The notes below the pieces were generated by a model that was given only the letters and a program-made list of their open reading frames with translations, searched no databases and was not told the origin of the DNA. A stretch of DNA of 64,000 nt from Oryza sativa Japonica Group (Eukaryota; Streptophyta; Magnoliopsida; Poales; Poaceae). The DNA lies in the NCBI RefSeq assembly GCF_034140825.1, contig NC_089035.1:7054001-7118000 (forward strand), written 5' to 3'. Positions 9,779 to 21,000 of this stretch are shown in pieces. The position numbers and the translations under genes were made by a program. Each line of letters opens with the position of its first letter. Position 1 is the first letter of the stretch.

Positions 9779-12700
9779 ATGGAGCTCTCGTCGCTTGCTG
9801 CTCTGTTGCACTCACCCCTCCTCCTTGCCGTGCTCCTGCTCGTCTTCTCATGGCTGATCGTCTCGTCGACCAAGAAGAGGCCTCCTCCGCCCTGCGGCGA
9901 TGGCGGCCGGCGGCTGCCGCTGCCACCGTCGCCGCCGGGTGTCCCGCTACTCGGGCACCTCCCGCTTCTTGGCACCTTGCCGCACCGGAAGCTCCGGTCG
10001 ATGGCCGAGGCGCACGGCCCGGTGATGCTGCTGCGGCTCGGCCGCGTGCCCGCCGTCGTGGCGTCGTCGGCGGCCGCGGCTGAGGAGGTGATGAGGACCC
10101 GGGACCTGGCGTTCGCGAGCCGGCCCAGGGTGCGCATGTCGGAGCGGCTCTTCTACGGCCGCGACATGGCGTTCGCGCCCTACGGCGAGTTCTGGCGCCA
10201 GGCGCGCCGCGTCACCGTGCTCCACCTCCTCAGCCCGCGCCGCGTCCTCTCCTTCCGCGGCGTCCGGGAGCAGGAGGTCGCCGCGCTGCTGGACCGCGTC
10301 CGGCGCCGCTGCGGCGGCGGCGGCGAGACCGTGAACCTGAGCGACCTGCTCATGTCCTACGCCCACGGCGTCATCTCCCGGGCGGCGTTCGGCCACGGCG
10401 GCGCGCACGGGTTCGACGGCGACGAGGGGGGAGAGAAGCTGAGGAAGCTGTTCGCCGACTTCGAGGGGCTTCTCGGGACGATGACGGTGGGGGAGTTCGT
10501 GCCATGGCTGGCGTGGGTGGACAAGCTGACGGGCCTTGACGCCAAGGTGGCGCGCACGTCGGCGGCGATGGACGGCTTGCTGGAGCGTGTCATCGCGGAC
10601 CACCGCGAGCGGCGGCGCAGCCGCGGCCAGGCGGTCGGCGACGGCGAGGCGGACGCTGATCACCGGGACTTCGTGGACGTGATGCTGGACGTGAGCGAGG
10701 CGGAGGAGGGCGCCGGCGCCGGCGCCGGAGGAGTGCTGTTCGACACTGTCGCCATCAAGGCCGTTATCCTGGTACGTACTCCACTTGTTGTGGTACTACT
10801 CACTTGCAGATCAGCAGATGCAACCGTTGATTACTTCCTTTGGAATCAAACATAAATAATTTAATATTTTCAAGAAAATATTAATGAAAATTGCCTATCT
10901 TTTTTTCAGTCCAGTAAGAATAAATACTAGTTTAAGACATTTTTTTATTGTTTAGAATGAGTTAAGATTCGTGCAGCTACAAACCTTTATTGTTCCTCTC
11001 TCTCTGTACGACGCGATTTCGCCACACCGTCGGATCATGAGCCTATCCCCAACCCACCACCACCCTCCAACCTAAACTGACCGGAACGAGGTGTCCCTGC
11101 TCGTCAGTTTTATTATACCGGTTACTCATACAGCAGCAGATGCCATGGCCGCTCTACTTTTCAACCACTCTAGATCCCACGCTCTCACCGCTAACGCCTG
11201 ACTTTGTCCACCAGCCTAGCCCTCTTGCCCATAGGTTCATGATCCAACCGTTGTTGTGAACATAGAAAAAAAGATCCTCTAAAATATTGCCCTCTAACTT
11301 TGTAGGTCTTACATTGAGCGGGTCCATATGCATAATTGCATATGCATGTGACCCACTACAAAAGAGTCATATGTGCACACCATAGTCCTTTCGGCTGCCC
11401 ACCACCGGTCCATCGTGTCTTCGCCCATACGCTGGGAGAAAAACCCCTTCTCCACTAGGCTAGTGTCATCGTCACATACTTGTAGTCTGCTAAGCGTGAA
11501 GAAAACCTCTTTTCACCCTTACCCCAAAACTCCTGGTCGGCATCATGTCGTTGTTGGAGAAGTGTAAAAGGACACCACTGCTGGGCCGGGAAGAAGACCG
11601 AGATCACAAATCTCATGTTAATTTCTTCTCATCCACCCAAAGCTCTAAGCAAACGTCGCTTTCTAGATATTTATACACCTCATTTTCTAGATTTTTATTC
11701 ATAGAGAGCTATATCTAACACCAAGTCATGCCATTGGATTTGCTTTTTTTCAAAATTAGTGATCTGTGCTGAATATATGCCATCTCAATTTTCTCTGTCA
11801 CTACTACACAACACTTAATTTTTCATGAAAAATTCCAAGCAATATGATATATACATGCACAGCTAAACATGCCTACTCCCTCTGTTTCATAATATAAGTC
11901 TTTTGAACCTTTTTAAGTCACACTTAGTTAAGTTTGATTAAGTTTATAGAAAAAATTAACAATATCTAAAATATGAAATTAGTTTTATTAAATATAGTTT
12001 GATAATATGTTTATTTTATGTTAAAAATACTAGTATATTTTTTAATTAATTTGGTCAAACTCAACAAAGTTTGATTAGGAAAAAAGAGGAACGACTTATA
12101 TATGAAACAGAGAAAGTACCACGTGTGACATGCATGAATGAGAGGTTCATCGAGCAGGACATGATGGCCGCCGGCACAGACTCCAGCTTCACCACCACGG
12201 AATGGGTCATGGCGGAGCTCATCAACCATCCACGCGTGATGCGCAAGCTGCAGGATGAGATTCGCGCGGTCGTGGGCACATCGAGTGCATCCGCCGCCGC
12301 CGCCGCCACCGGCGGCGGCCAAGTCACCGAGGACCACCTCGGCGAGCTGCCCTTCCTCAGGGCCGTGATCAAGGAGATGCTCCGGCTGCACGCGCCGGGG
12401 CCGCTTCTCCTCCCCCGCGAGACGGTGGAGGACACGGAGCTGCTGGGCTACCGCATCCCGGCGCGCACGCGGGTGATCATCAACGTGTGGGCCATCGGCC
12501 GCGACGCGGCGGCGTGGGGTGATTCCGCGGAGGAGTTCGTGCCGGAGCGGTGGCTCGATGGCGGCGGCGGTGGCGGCGTGGAGTACGCGCAGCAGCTGGG
12601 GAAGGACTCCAGGTTTGTGCCGTTCGGCGCCGGGAGGAGAGGCTGCCCCGGCGCCGGGTTCGCCGCGCTGAGCGTCGAGCTGGCGCTCGCCAACCTGCTG

Positions 12701-12850
12701 TACCACTTCGACTGGGAGTTGCCACCGCCGGCGGCCAGCGGGATCATGGCGACGACGAGATTGGACATGGACGAGCTGTTCGGATTGTCCGTGCGTCTCA
12801 AGGCGGATCTGAATCTAGTTGCCAAGCCGTGGTCTCCTGGAGCATCTTAA
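9779..12850 (+). CDS. Cytochrome P450, CYP71 clan/family type, copy 2 (561 aa)
   Basis: Tandem sister of P450-1. Exons 9779-10771 and 12158-12850, joined in phase 0. N-terminal anchor MELSSLAALLHS and the following hydrophobic stretch, hinge LPPSPPGVPLLGHLP, C-helix FWRQARR, I-helix AAGTDSSFTTTEW, KEMLRLH (ExxR), PERW, and haem loop FVPFGAGRRGCPGAGF. An in-frame ATG at 9722 would add 19 residues; I chose 9779 because both protein and leader then align with P450-1. Compared with P450-1 the I-helix reads GTDSS rather than ATDTT, and the ExxR helix is preserved, so the enzyme looks whole. The intron is 1386 nt and includes a GC-richer stretch (about 10980-11690) of unknown origin. Substrate unknown. 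Confidence 0.93.
11876..12116. mobile_element. Stowaway MITE in P450-2 intron
   Basis: Left end ctccctctgtttcataatat, right end tatatgaaacagagaaag, flanked by TA on both sides. It ends 41 bp before exon 2. Orthologous in position to the element at 6234-6486 in the sister gene. Confidence 0.75.
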
Positions 12851-14004
12851 TTAATTTCTCTGTATACTATATCTCATTATAAATTTATTATGTTTTCTAT
12901 GTGTTTCAAACTTTCATTTGTGTGACTGCGTTGATGCTGCTTATGTATGTATGTATGTATGTATGTATATGAGTTTGCACAGTGAATGTTTTTGTTTTAT
13001 AAGTAAAGGAATAGATTTATTCCAATCTCTGCATATACAAGACATGCGTGAAGTAGTTCTAGTTTAATTAAGATCAACAGTGCTAATTAATAAAGTAGCA
13101 CCCTTTCACAAAATTCAAGCTTGAATGGAAAAAAACACTTAAACACAAAGCCTATTACTTCCTTCGTCGTCTCAGGATTTTGTGATCCTAAAGACAGCAT
13201 TTTAATTTCCACCTATATTAACTTTTATACTATTTATTTTTCACGTACTAGCTTTTATACTAGTTTATTCTCCTCATTATCATCTTTTATATCACGAGTA
13301 GCTGTCCTTTGCTACTTCTTTCAATTTTGTAAAAAAACGATATACTAATCCCTTATATTATGAGATAGTAAGAATAGTAAGCATCCACCCACAATTGTAA
13401 AAAAAATTGTCACCATACTAAGAATAGTCTCCATTATGTCATACCCACTTTATCCGCTCCCTTGCAGCAAGGCCTAGAAACGAGTTTCTTATGTTCCGCT
13501 GAAGATATACCTACGTGTGTGTATAGTATTTTGTGCAGTTAAATTGCCGTCTATAGAATAATCAATTAATAATGGATTTAAGATAAGTAGTATATGCATA
13601 CATACCTATGTCTGTCTTTTGTAGGAAATTGATGCAGTCTCTGTTATAAGAAATTTTACCGTTTGCGAAGTATAAAAAAATTATGTGAATTTGGTATCTT
13701 TCTAGTCTGAAATATTGAGAGATACTACATTTTCAATAGAATCATGGTATACTTATTAAGAACAGTAAAATCATTCGTCTAATACTAGACTTATAATCTT
13801 TGTTTTAATTTGCAAAAATGGCCCAGAAGAGTCCGCGTGAAGAACTGAAGACCCAACATACTGAGCCCAATTAACCATCGGCTCTGAAGTCCGAACTCCG
13901 AAAATGCAAAGGCAGTAGCCGAGGACTCACAATAATAGGTTATCTCAACTACGGCCTCAAATAAAAACATTTTTTTCATTCTTTTACAAATATAATTACG
14001 ATTT
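12851..14004. other. Intergenic region downstream of P450-2
   Basis: AT-rich DNA with no gene I can support. A (TATG)n microsatellite lies at about 12943-12968, just past the stop codon of P450-2, and would sit in its 3' untranslated region. Confidence 0.5.
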
Positions 14005-14415
14005 TGCTATATATTTGTTGATAAATTTTTCCCCAAAAATTTGACAGATGTAATTACAGTATAATCGTAGTGTAATTACACTGTAACTTGCATGTAATTA
14101 CACTGTAACTATAGTGTAACTTGTATGTAACTTTCAAAAATCTCTTTATAACATGTTATTTTGGTAAAATGGAGGTCGTGGGAACAAATTCTTTCACATA
14201 TGTGTGTGCTATGATTTGTTTTCTTTCTCACCAAAACAAATCTTGTAATAGATCTAACGATTTAAAATTATGTGAAATTTACATATAAGTTACACTGTAG
14301 TTACATTCAAGTTACAGTGTAATTACATACAAGTTACAGTGTAATTACACTACGATTGTACTATAATTACATCTATCAAATTTTTAGAGAAAAATTTGTC
14401 GACAAATGTATAGGT
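14005..14415. repeat. Large inverted repeat with internal GTAATTACACTGTAACTTG motifs
   Basis: The left arm (about 14005-14130) and right arm (about 14285-14415) are reverse complements over more than 100 bases with scattered mismatches. Each arm contains repeated tgtaattacactgtaacttg units. This is the shape of a non-autonomous foldback or MULE-type element. No target duplication found. Confidence 0.65.
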
Positions 14416-14431
14416 AGTCCCATATAATTAT

Positions 14432-14585
14432 ATGCGAACACAAGGCCCATATACACACGTGCACCTTTACCCAAAAATGAAAATGCGAACACAAGGCCCA
14501 TATACACACGTGCACCTTTACCCAAAAGTGAAAATGCGAACACAAGGCCCATATACACACGTGCACCTTTACCCAAAAGTGAAAA
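14432..14585. repeat. 51-bp tandem repeat, three copies
   Basis: The unit beginning atgcgaacacaaggcccata starts at 14432, 14483 and 14534. Copies are almost identical (aaatg versus aagtg near the end of each unit). A smaller duplication of aaaggtagccggcgcg follows at about 14583-14625. Near-identity indicates a recent expansion. Confidence 0.9.
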
Positions 14586-14744
14586 GGTAGCCGGCGCGTT
14601 GCCAAAGTGAAAAGGTAGCCGGCGCGTACGTGCCGGCAACGCGCACGCCACGCAGATTCTTTTTTTTCGGATTCTTTTTTCAATGAGTTAACGTAACTAA
14701 TTCGGTTAGTTAAGGATAATGAATGTATTAAGAAAAGATTTTTT

Positions 14745-15003
14745 TAATTGAAAATTTTTAAGTTAGATTTGAAAACTTTCGAGTTAAAATTTAAATTTTA
14801 AGGTTAAAATTTGAAAACTTTTAACTCAAATTTTGGAAATTTTTAACTCAAAATTCAAATTTGTAAGATAAATTTTAAAAACTTCCAACTCAGATTTAAA
14901 AACTTTCAACTCAAGATTGAAAACTTTCAACTCGAGATTGAAAAACTTGTAACTCAGATTTAAAAAACTTTCAACTCATATTTGAAAACTTTCGACTCAA
15001 GAT
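14745..15003. repeat. Degenerate tandem repeat of about 20-23 bp
   Basis: Repeated variants of gaaaactttcaactcaagatt run through the interval (for example near 14890, 14914, 14965, 14988). Copies are AT-rich and diverged. No coding potential. Confidence 0.7.
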
Positions 15004-15631
15004 AGTTGCATTCAACCTATAGTTGCAGTAGTAAAATTCACCTTTTCTTGTTGAGGAAAGGCGCAGAGCCCCCTTGAATTGGAGATTTACCTGCCATGTC
15101 AGAAGAAATTATCATTGATACTCTTCTCTAGAAACAAAAGCCTGTGTGGGTGCCATAACACATACTAAAGAAAATATAGTTAGTGCAGCTGAAAAATCAA
15201 CAAAAAGGAACAATTAAAATCACAAGATTAACAGAATGGCCATCGTTTGCAGCTGCTTGTGTAATATTGCTTAAAAGTAAATGATCTAACATTTAGGATG
15301 AATAAATCATACCCAAACGGAACAAATAGAAACATAAACTTCACTGAACAGATCTTATAAGTTTATTCAGAAGCTTGAAAGGACATGAGATGAAAGATAA
15401 GTATGTATGAGATCAAAAGAGCTGTCACAGTAGACGTGCGGCCTCTCATGCAACATTTGGGACTTGTTCTTGAAAGTTCAATGGAATCAAATACATGAAC
15501 TGCGGTAAAGAACGAATGAGCCAAAGTTTTTTTGTTTTTTTGGAAGTACAGTTTGTGACAAAACCTCAATGGGCCGCTGCATATGCCTTTTACCAATGGG
15601 TTATCTGTACGGGTTTGATGTTTCCATTCAG

Positions 15632-15781
15632 CTCCCTCCGTTTTACAATGTAAGACTTTCTAACATTACCCACATACATATAGATATTAATAAATCTGAA
15701 TACATATATATGTCTAGATTCATTAACATGTAAATAAATGTGGACAATGCTAGAAAGTCTTACATTGTGAAACGGAGGAAG
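15632..15781. mobile_element. Stowaway-type MITE, 150 bp
   Basis: Left end ctccctccgttttacaatg and right end cattgtgaaacggaggaag form terminal inverted repeats, with inner aagactttcta / tagaaagtctt pairing as well. TA follows the right end. The stretch 15004-15631 before it holds nothing I can name. Confidence 0.75.
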
Positions 15782-16130
15782 TAAACCACGAGATAAATTC
15801 TAACAAAAATTCTAACAAGTCTATCTAGAAGAGAATAACAGCAAGTGAGCATATGAATTTGAAAAAAAAAACTTCTGAAAAGCGTATCCCAGGTGTACAT
15901 GTGTAAATGAACAATGTAAATATGGCAGCAAACATGCATTTTTGTTTGAGTCGTATAGTAACTGCAAAAAACTCCTGCCACAGCAATTCTCAAAAATGGT
16001 TCAAATCTCATCAGTTATTCTTAATGATCAGACGCCCATACCTCCCATATGCCTTGGCGGAGGCGATGCGATGAAGGGCCGCATGGCATGAGGGTGATGA
16101 AGATATTCCTGGCGACGTCTGCAGTGAGGA

Positions 16131-16380
16131 GCAGATCACCGCTGAAGGCGTCGGCGGCCACCTGGCGACGGGAAGGGATTCGTGCGGCGGGGATCGGTGG
16201 CAGATCGGATCACCGCGGAAGGCGTCGGTGGCGACCTGGCGTCGGGAGGACTTCGTGCGGCGGGGATCGGTGGACCAGGACGGTGATCGGCGACGACGTG
16301 AATCCTGGCAGAGGACGGGTGATGGGGATCGTGTAGGGCGAGCCGGCGGCGGGGATCGGTGGCAGATCGGCGATGCAGAT
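16131..16380. repeat. GC-rich internally repeated block
   Basis: A unit of about 66 bp containing gaaggcgtcgg and gtgcggcggggatcggtgg occurs at about 16131 and 16197, with a partial third copy near 16345 (ggcggggatcggtggcagat). The GC-rich block (16040-16560) stands alone in AT-rich DNA. The minus strand has a long open frame (16011-16712) of Ser/Pro/Arg-rich low-complexity sequence, which I do not accept as a gene. It may be transposon-carried exon or leader sequence. 16561-17483 holds no supported gene. Confidence 0.5.
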
Positions 16381-17483
16381 GACGGCGCGGCGGCTGATAG
16401 AGAGGGGAGCACTGATGGCGGAGCTCTTTCCGGCGTCAGCGCGTGCGGGAGCGGAATCCTGGCGGTGGCGCAGGTGCGAGTTGGAGAGCGAGAGAGAGAG
16501 CGGCGATTCCGCGATTGAGGGAGAGGGGGCGTGCGGTGATTGAGAGAGGTGGGAGGTGGGATCGATCTCCGCCGTTTGGATTTTACCGAGATGATCTGGA
16601 CCCTTGACGCTTGAGTGATGAATGAAAGAATGAAAAATGAGTGAAACAACTTTTTTGAACTATAGGATGTATAAATAAATAAATAAGAAGATGAATATGA
16701 ACATATATACATCGATATCCCTTCTTATCTTATCCATTTGAGAGAGACGGGAGGGAAGAAGAGTTCAACATACAGGCTATCATCACTATTCAATTTGCAG
16801 TATCGTCCAGAAATGAAGTACAAAACGTACATGCACCGGAAACGTACGTGTCAAGAGTTCTGCACAGTGTTAAGAGCGAATATAAACTCCTCTTGGCACA
16901 CCCGGTGCACGAGGGAACCCGTACGTGCTTCGGTGGGCAACCATCATGTGCGGTAGGCATATGCAGCGACACCAAAAAAGAATATAAACTCCTCTTGGTA
17001 TGCAGTAATAATAGAGCAGATAGATAAACTGCAAACTGGAGGCTCGCACGGATGCACTAGCTGCCATGTTACTTCCTTTGTAAAATAAAAACTAAATTTT
17101 CTATATGAATTTAAGCATGATCTATATGCAGATTTATAAGTCATCTAAATAGTCATATAAAAATTTTTTAAAAAAAATAGATTAATATAAAATATATCAC
17201 TTTACAAACATGTAAATACCAATTCAACTTCTCCGTTCACGTTACTTAATAATAATAAATATAACTATGTATATGCATTAACTATTTTCAGTTTAATTTG
17301 TTTTTTGTTTTGTAACTTGTAGAGAAGTTCAATTTAGTTTTATATGTTCATGGAGTGATATATTTCATGCTAATATATGTTATCAAATTATTATAAGCTT
17401 TTCTATGACTATTTAAGTAGTATAAAAAAAAGAGGATATCCTTTCTAAAAATGAAAATCCAATTCCTGATATGGACGAATTGA

Positions 17484-17527
17484 TGTCAACCATTCCAGGA
17501 GCTGTGCCCACAGATGAAAACCATCAT

Positions 17528-17592
<65 letters not shown>

Positions 17593-17970
17593 TCAGATGC
17601 GTTTAATCTTTACGTTCCCGTTGAAATTGCTCCCACGGCTGCTGTTGCATGATCGCATTGCGAATGATGAGAAAATAGTATATCGTACTGGACATGTAAT
17701 AAATAGGTGGACGTCTATTCGAGCTGTTAACAGTTTCCCATATCGTATATGTCAACCATGCCAGGAGCCGTGCCCACAGATTCGTCGCGAAAACCATCAT
17801 GGATATATATATGATTCAGATGCGTTTAATCTTTATGTTCCCGTTGAAATTGCTCCCACTGCTGCTGTTGCATGATCGCATTGCGAATGATGAGAAAATA
17901 ATATATCGTACTGGACATGTAATAAATGGGTGGACGTCTCTTCGAGTTGTTAAAATAGTTTCCCATATCG
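17484..17970 (+). repeat. Tandem direct duplication in the P450-3 promoter
   Basis: Two copies of an approximately 220-bp segment lie head to tail, beginning tgtcaaccattccagg (17484) and tgtcaaccatgccagg (17750) and ending near ttcccatatcg. Copy 1 also carries an expanded (TA)n tract at 17530-17589, where copy 2 has only tatatatat. The second copy ends about 120 bp before the P450-3 start codon, so the duplication sits in the proximal promoter. Confidence 0.85.
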
Positions 17971-18091
17971 AACTCGTACGTGTCGCTCGTGCGACTTCCG
18001 CCAAATTTTCCCCAATCCGTTGTGCACGTACTTACGCGGCCACCAAACGAACACCTGTTGCATGCACGCGCACAAACGGCGGTGTGCAACC

Positions 18092-21000
18092 ATGGCCGTC
18101 TCGCTCGTCGTCGTCGTCGTCGTCGTCATCGCCATCGTCGTGCCGCTCCTGTACCTCGTGCTGCTTCCTGCCTGGAAGCCGGCGCGGCGGGACGACGGTG
18201 ACGGTGGAATGAGGAGGAGGCTTCCGCCGTCGCCGCCGTGGGGGCTCCCGCTGCTCGGACACCTCCACCTGCTCGGCGCCCTGCCGCACCGGGCTCTCCG
18301 GTCCCTCGCCGCGGCGCACGGCCCGGTGCTGCTGCTCCGTCTCGGGCGCGTCCCCGTGGTGGTCGTGTCGTCGGCGGCCGCCGCCGAGGAGGTGATGCGG
18401 ACGCGCGACCTGGAGTTCGCGAGCCGGCCCAGGGTCGCCATGGCCGAGCGGCTGCTCTACGGCGGCCGCGACGTCGCGTTCGCGCCCTACGGCGAGTACT
18501 GGCGCCAGACGCGCCGCATCTGCGTGGTCCACCTCCTCAGCGCGCGCCGCGTGCTGTCCTTCCGCCGCGTCAGGGAGGAGGAGGCCGCCGCGCTCGTCGC
18601 CCGCGTCCGCGCCGCGGGCGGCGCCGTCGATTTGGTCGAGCACCTCACCGCCTACTCCAACACCGTCGTCTCCCGCGCCGTGTTCGGCGACGAGAGCGCG
18701 CGTGGCTTGTACGGCGACGTCGACAGGGGGCGCGTGCTGAGGAAGCTGTTCGACGACTTCGTGGAGCTACTCGGGCAAGAGCCGATGGGGGAGCTCCTGC
18801 CATGGCTCGGGTGGGTGGACGCTTTGAACGGAATGGAGGTGAAGGTGCAGCGCACATTTGAGGCGCTGGACGGCATCCTCGAGAAGGTGATCGACGACCA
18901 CCGTCGCCGCCGCCGTGAGGTCGGTAGGCAGATGGACGACGGCGGCGGCGGCGATCACCGGGATTTCGTGGACGTGTTGCTCGACGTCAACGAGACGGAC
19001 ATGGACGCTGGTGTTCAGCTCGGCACGATCGAAATCAAGGCCATTATACTGGTACGTATGAATCGGGCATATATGCTACTATACTAAAAAAAAATATCCG
19101 TGCGTTGGAACAGATGAAAAAAAATTCGATTATAAAATACGCTTTTCATACATAACCATATCAATGATAATATTTATATCGGTTGTTATAGCTAAGACAT
19201 ATCATAAGAAAAACGGGAACATCTTCAATGTAATGGTCCAATCTCGACGGTGGTAACCTTATCAATGGCTGCTTTACCCAAAAGAATTGGATTATTTATC
19301 TAGTAAAATGCATATAATCTGAAATACTCTTTCAATCTAATTCTTTCAACCAATAATAATAGGATCAATCAAATCGACACGGCCTCTATGGTCAACTCTA
19401 AACAAAATAGAGCCACCGTGCACCCTTCTCTAAATAAAAATTAAAAACATATATTTTTTTATTATTTTCATATGATACGTTATAAAGAATAGTAGCTATA
19501 TTTAACAAAGTAGTCTAATAATTATCTATAGATGGGCATAACCTCCAATACAGGACAATAGATGAGGGAGCAAAAGTCGTGTAAGAGATGGAAACAATCT
19601 ATGGATTCTATCCTACCCAAGCATCCATTAATTTGATCTCGTTCGGAGAAAGAAAAGGCTCAAGCAAGACTTATTTTAGATCAGAACATCAGAACATTTA
19701 ACCAATGCTTTGTAAAAACCAAACCGACGTCGTAGACCTGACGATATAAATGTTACAATTTTTTTCCTCGAATCAGATGTTTTCTTCGAAGTAGGAAAGT
19801 TTTTTTTTCGCATTGCACGGTTCGAAACAGATTTTCTTTCATAAACCGTGGTTTTTTCTCGCATTGAGTTGGACAGTTCTTTTATAAATGGTGGTTTTTT
19901 CCGCGTTGAGTTGGACAGTTTTCTCAAACTATTCTTTTAGAAACGGCGTTTTTTTTTCTTGCTTTGAGTAGGAAATTTTTTTATCCGTATTTTTTTATAA
20001 ACAACGATCTTTTCTGACAGTTTTTTGAGCGTTTTTTTTTCTGCACAGAAATTTTATAAACAGTGGTTTTTTATTGTGTACAGTCGGATGGTTTTTTATT
20101 CATAGTTTATATAAACAATGATTTTTTGTGTACAGTCGGATGGTTTTTTATTCATAGTTTATATAAACAATGATTTTTTTCTGACAGTTTTTTGGAGTAT
20201 TTTTGTTGCAAATTTGTTTATAAACATGGTTTTTTTTGTTGTCGTTGAGTCAGACGGTTTTGTTATAAGCGGTGGTTTTTTTTCTCGCGTTGAATAAGAC
20301 GGTTTTGTTATAACTGGTGGTTTTTTTTATCCGGATATTTTATAAACACCGATTTTTTCTAATAGTTTTTTCTCAGAGGATTTTTTTTTCTGCATGTGTT
20401 TTTTGTTATCTTTACATAGACTGAAACTTTTTTTTCTTTTTAAGTAGTAGAAGTATAGATTAGTCTGCTTTGATTTTTTTTCTCGTAGATAATTTTTTTA
20501 AGTTTAACCAAGTTTATAGGAAAACATATCAATATTTTCAGCATAAAACAAATATATTATAAAAAATATTAAATGTTAATTTAACGGGAACTAATTTGGT
20601 GTTGTAGATGTTGCTAATTTTTTTTTATAAACTTGCCCAAATTTAAAGAAGTTCAAAACAAAACAGGGGTAGTACTTTCTTGACAAATAAGTACTCCTAT
20701 CAAAATTTTACATTACTATTTGGGAAACATGAAAAAAAATTGAGAGGACATCCCTAAGACAGTAAAAGAGTTCGCCCGTAGTAGATCTCATACAACGGGG
20801 AAACTCTTTTATTGTCTTAAGGGATGTCCTCTCAATCTTTTTTATGTTTCCCAAATAGTAATGTAAAAATTTGATAAAATAGTTTATCATGCTATATATA
20901 TCACTCCATGAACACATAAGTTTAAATTTAACTTCTACAACTTAAAAAAAATCAAATATGATTGTGAGCACATGTATTCTAGTTAGAGGTGAATTTGATA

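Noticed and set aside
14432-14585. CRISPR-like array
   Set aside because: Three contiguous 51-bp copies with no spacers, in a plant genome; a plain tandem repeat.
16011-16712. 233-codon minus-strand frame
   Set aside because: Ser/Pro/Arg-rich translation of an internally repeated GC-rich block with an AT-rich start. No domain or splice support, so listed only as a repeat.
18020-18091. Upstream in-frame ATG for P450-3
   Set aside because: Adds 24 residues before the anchor; sister P450-4 starts at MAVSL.
20698-20876. microRNA gene
   Set aside because: Arms are too long and uniform for a typical precursor; a foldback MITE is simpler. Kept as a repeat and a finding.
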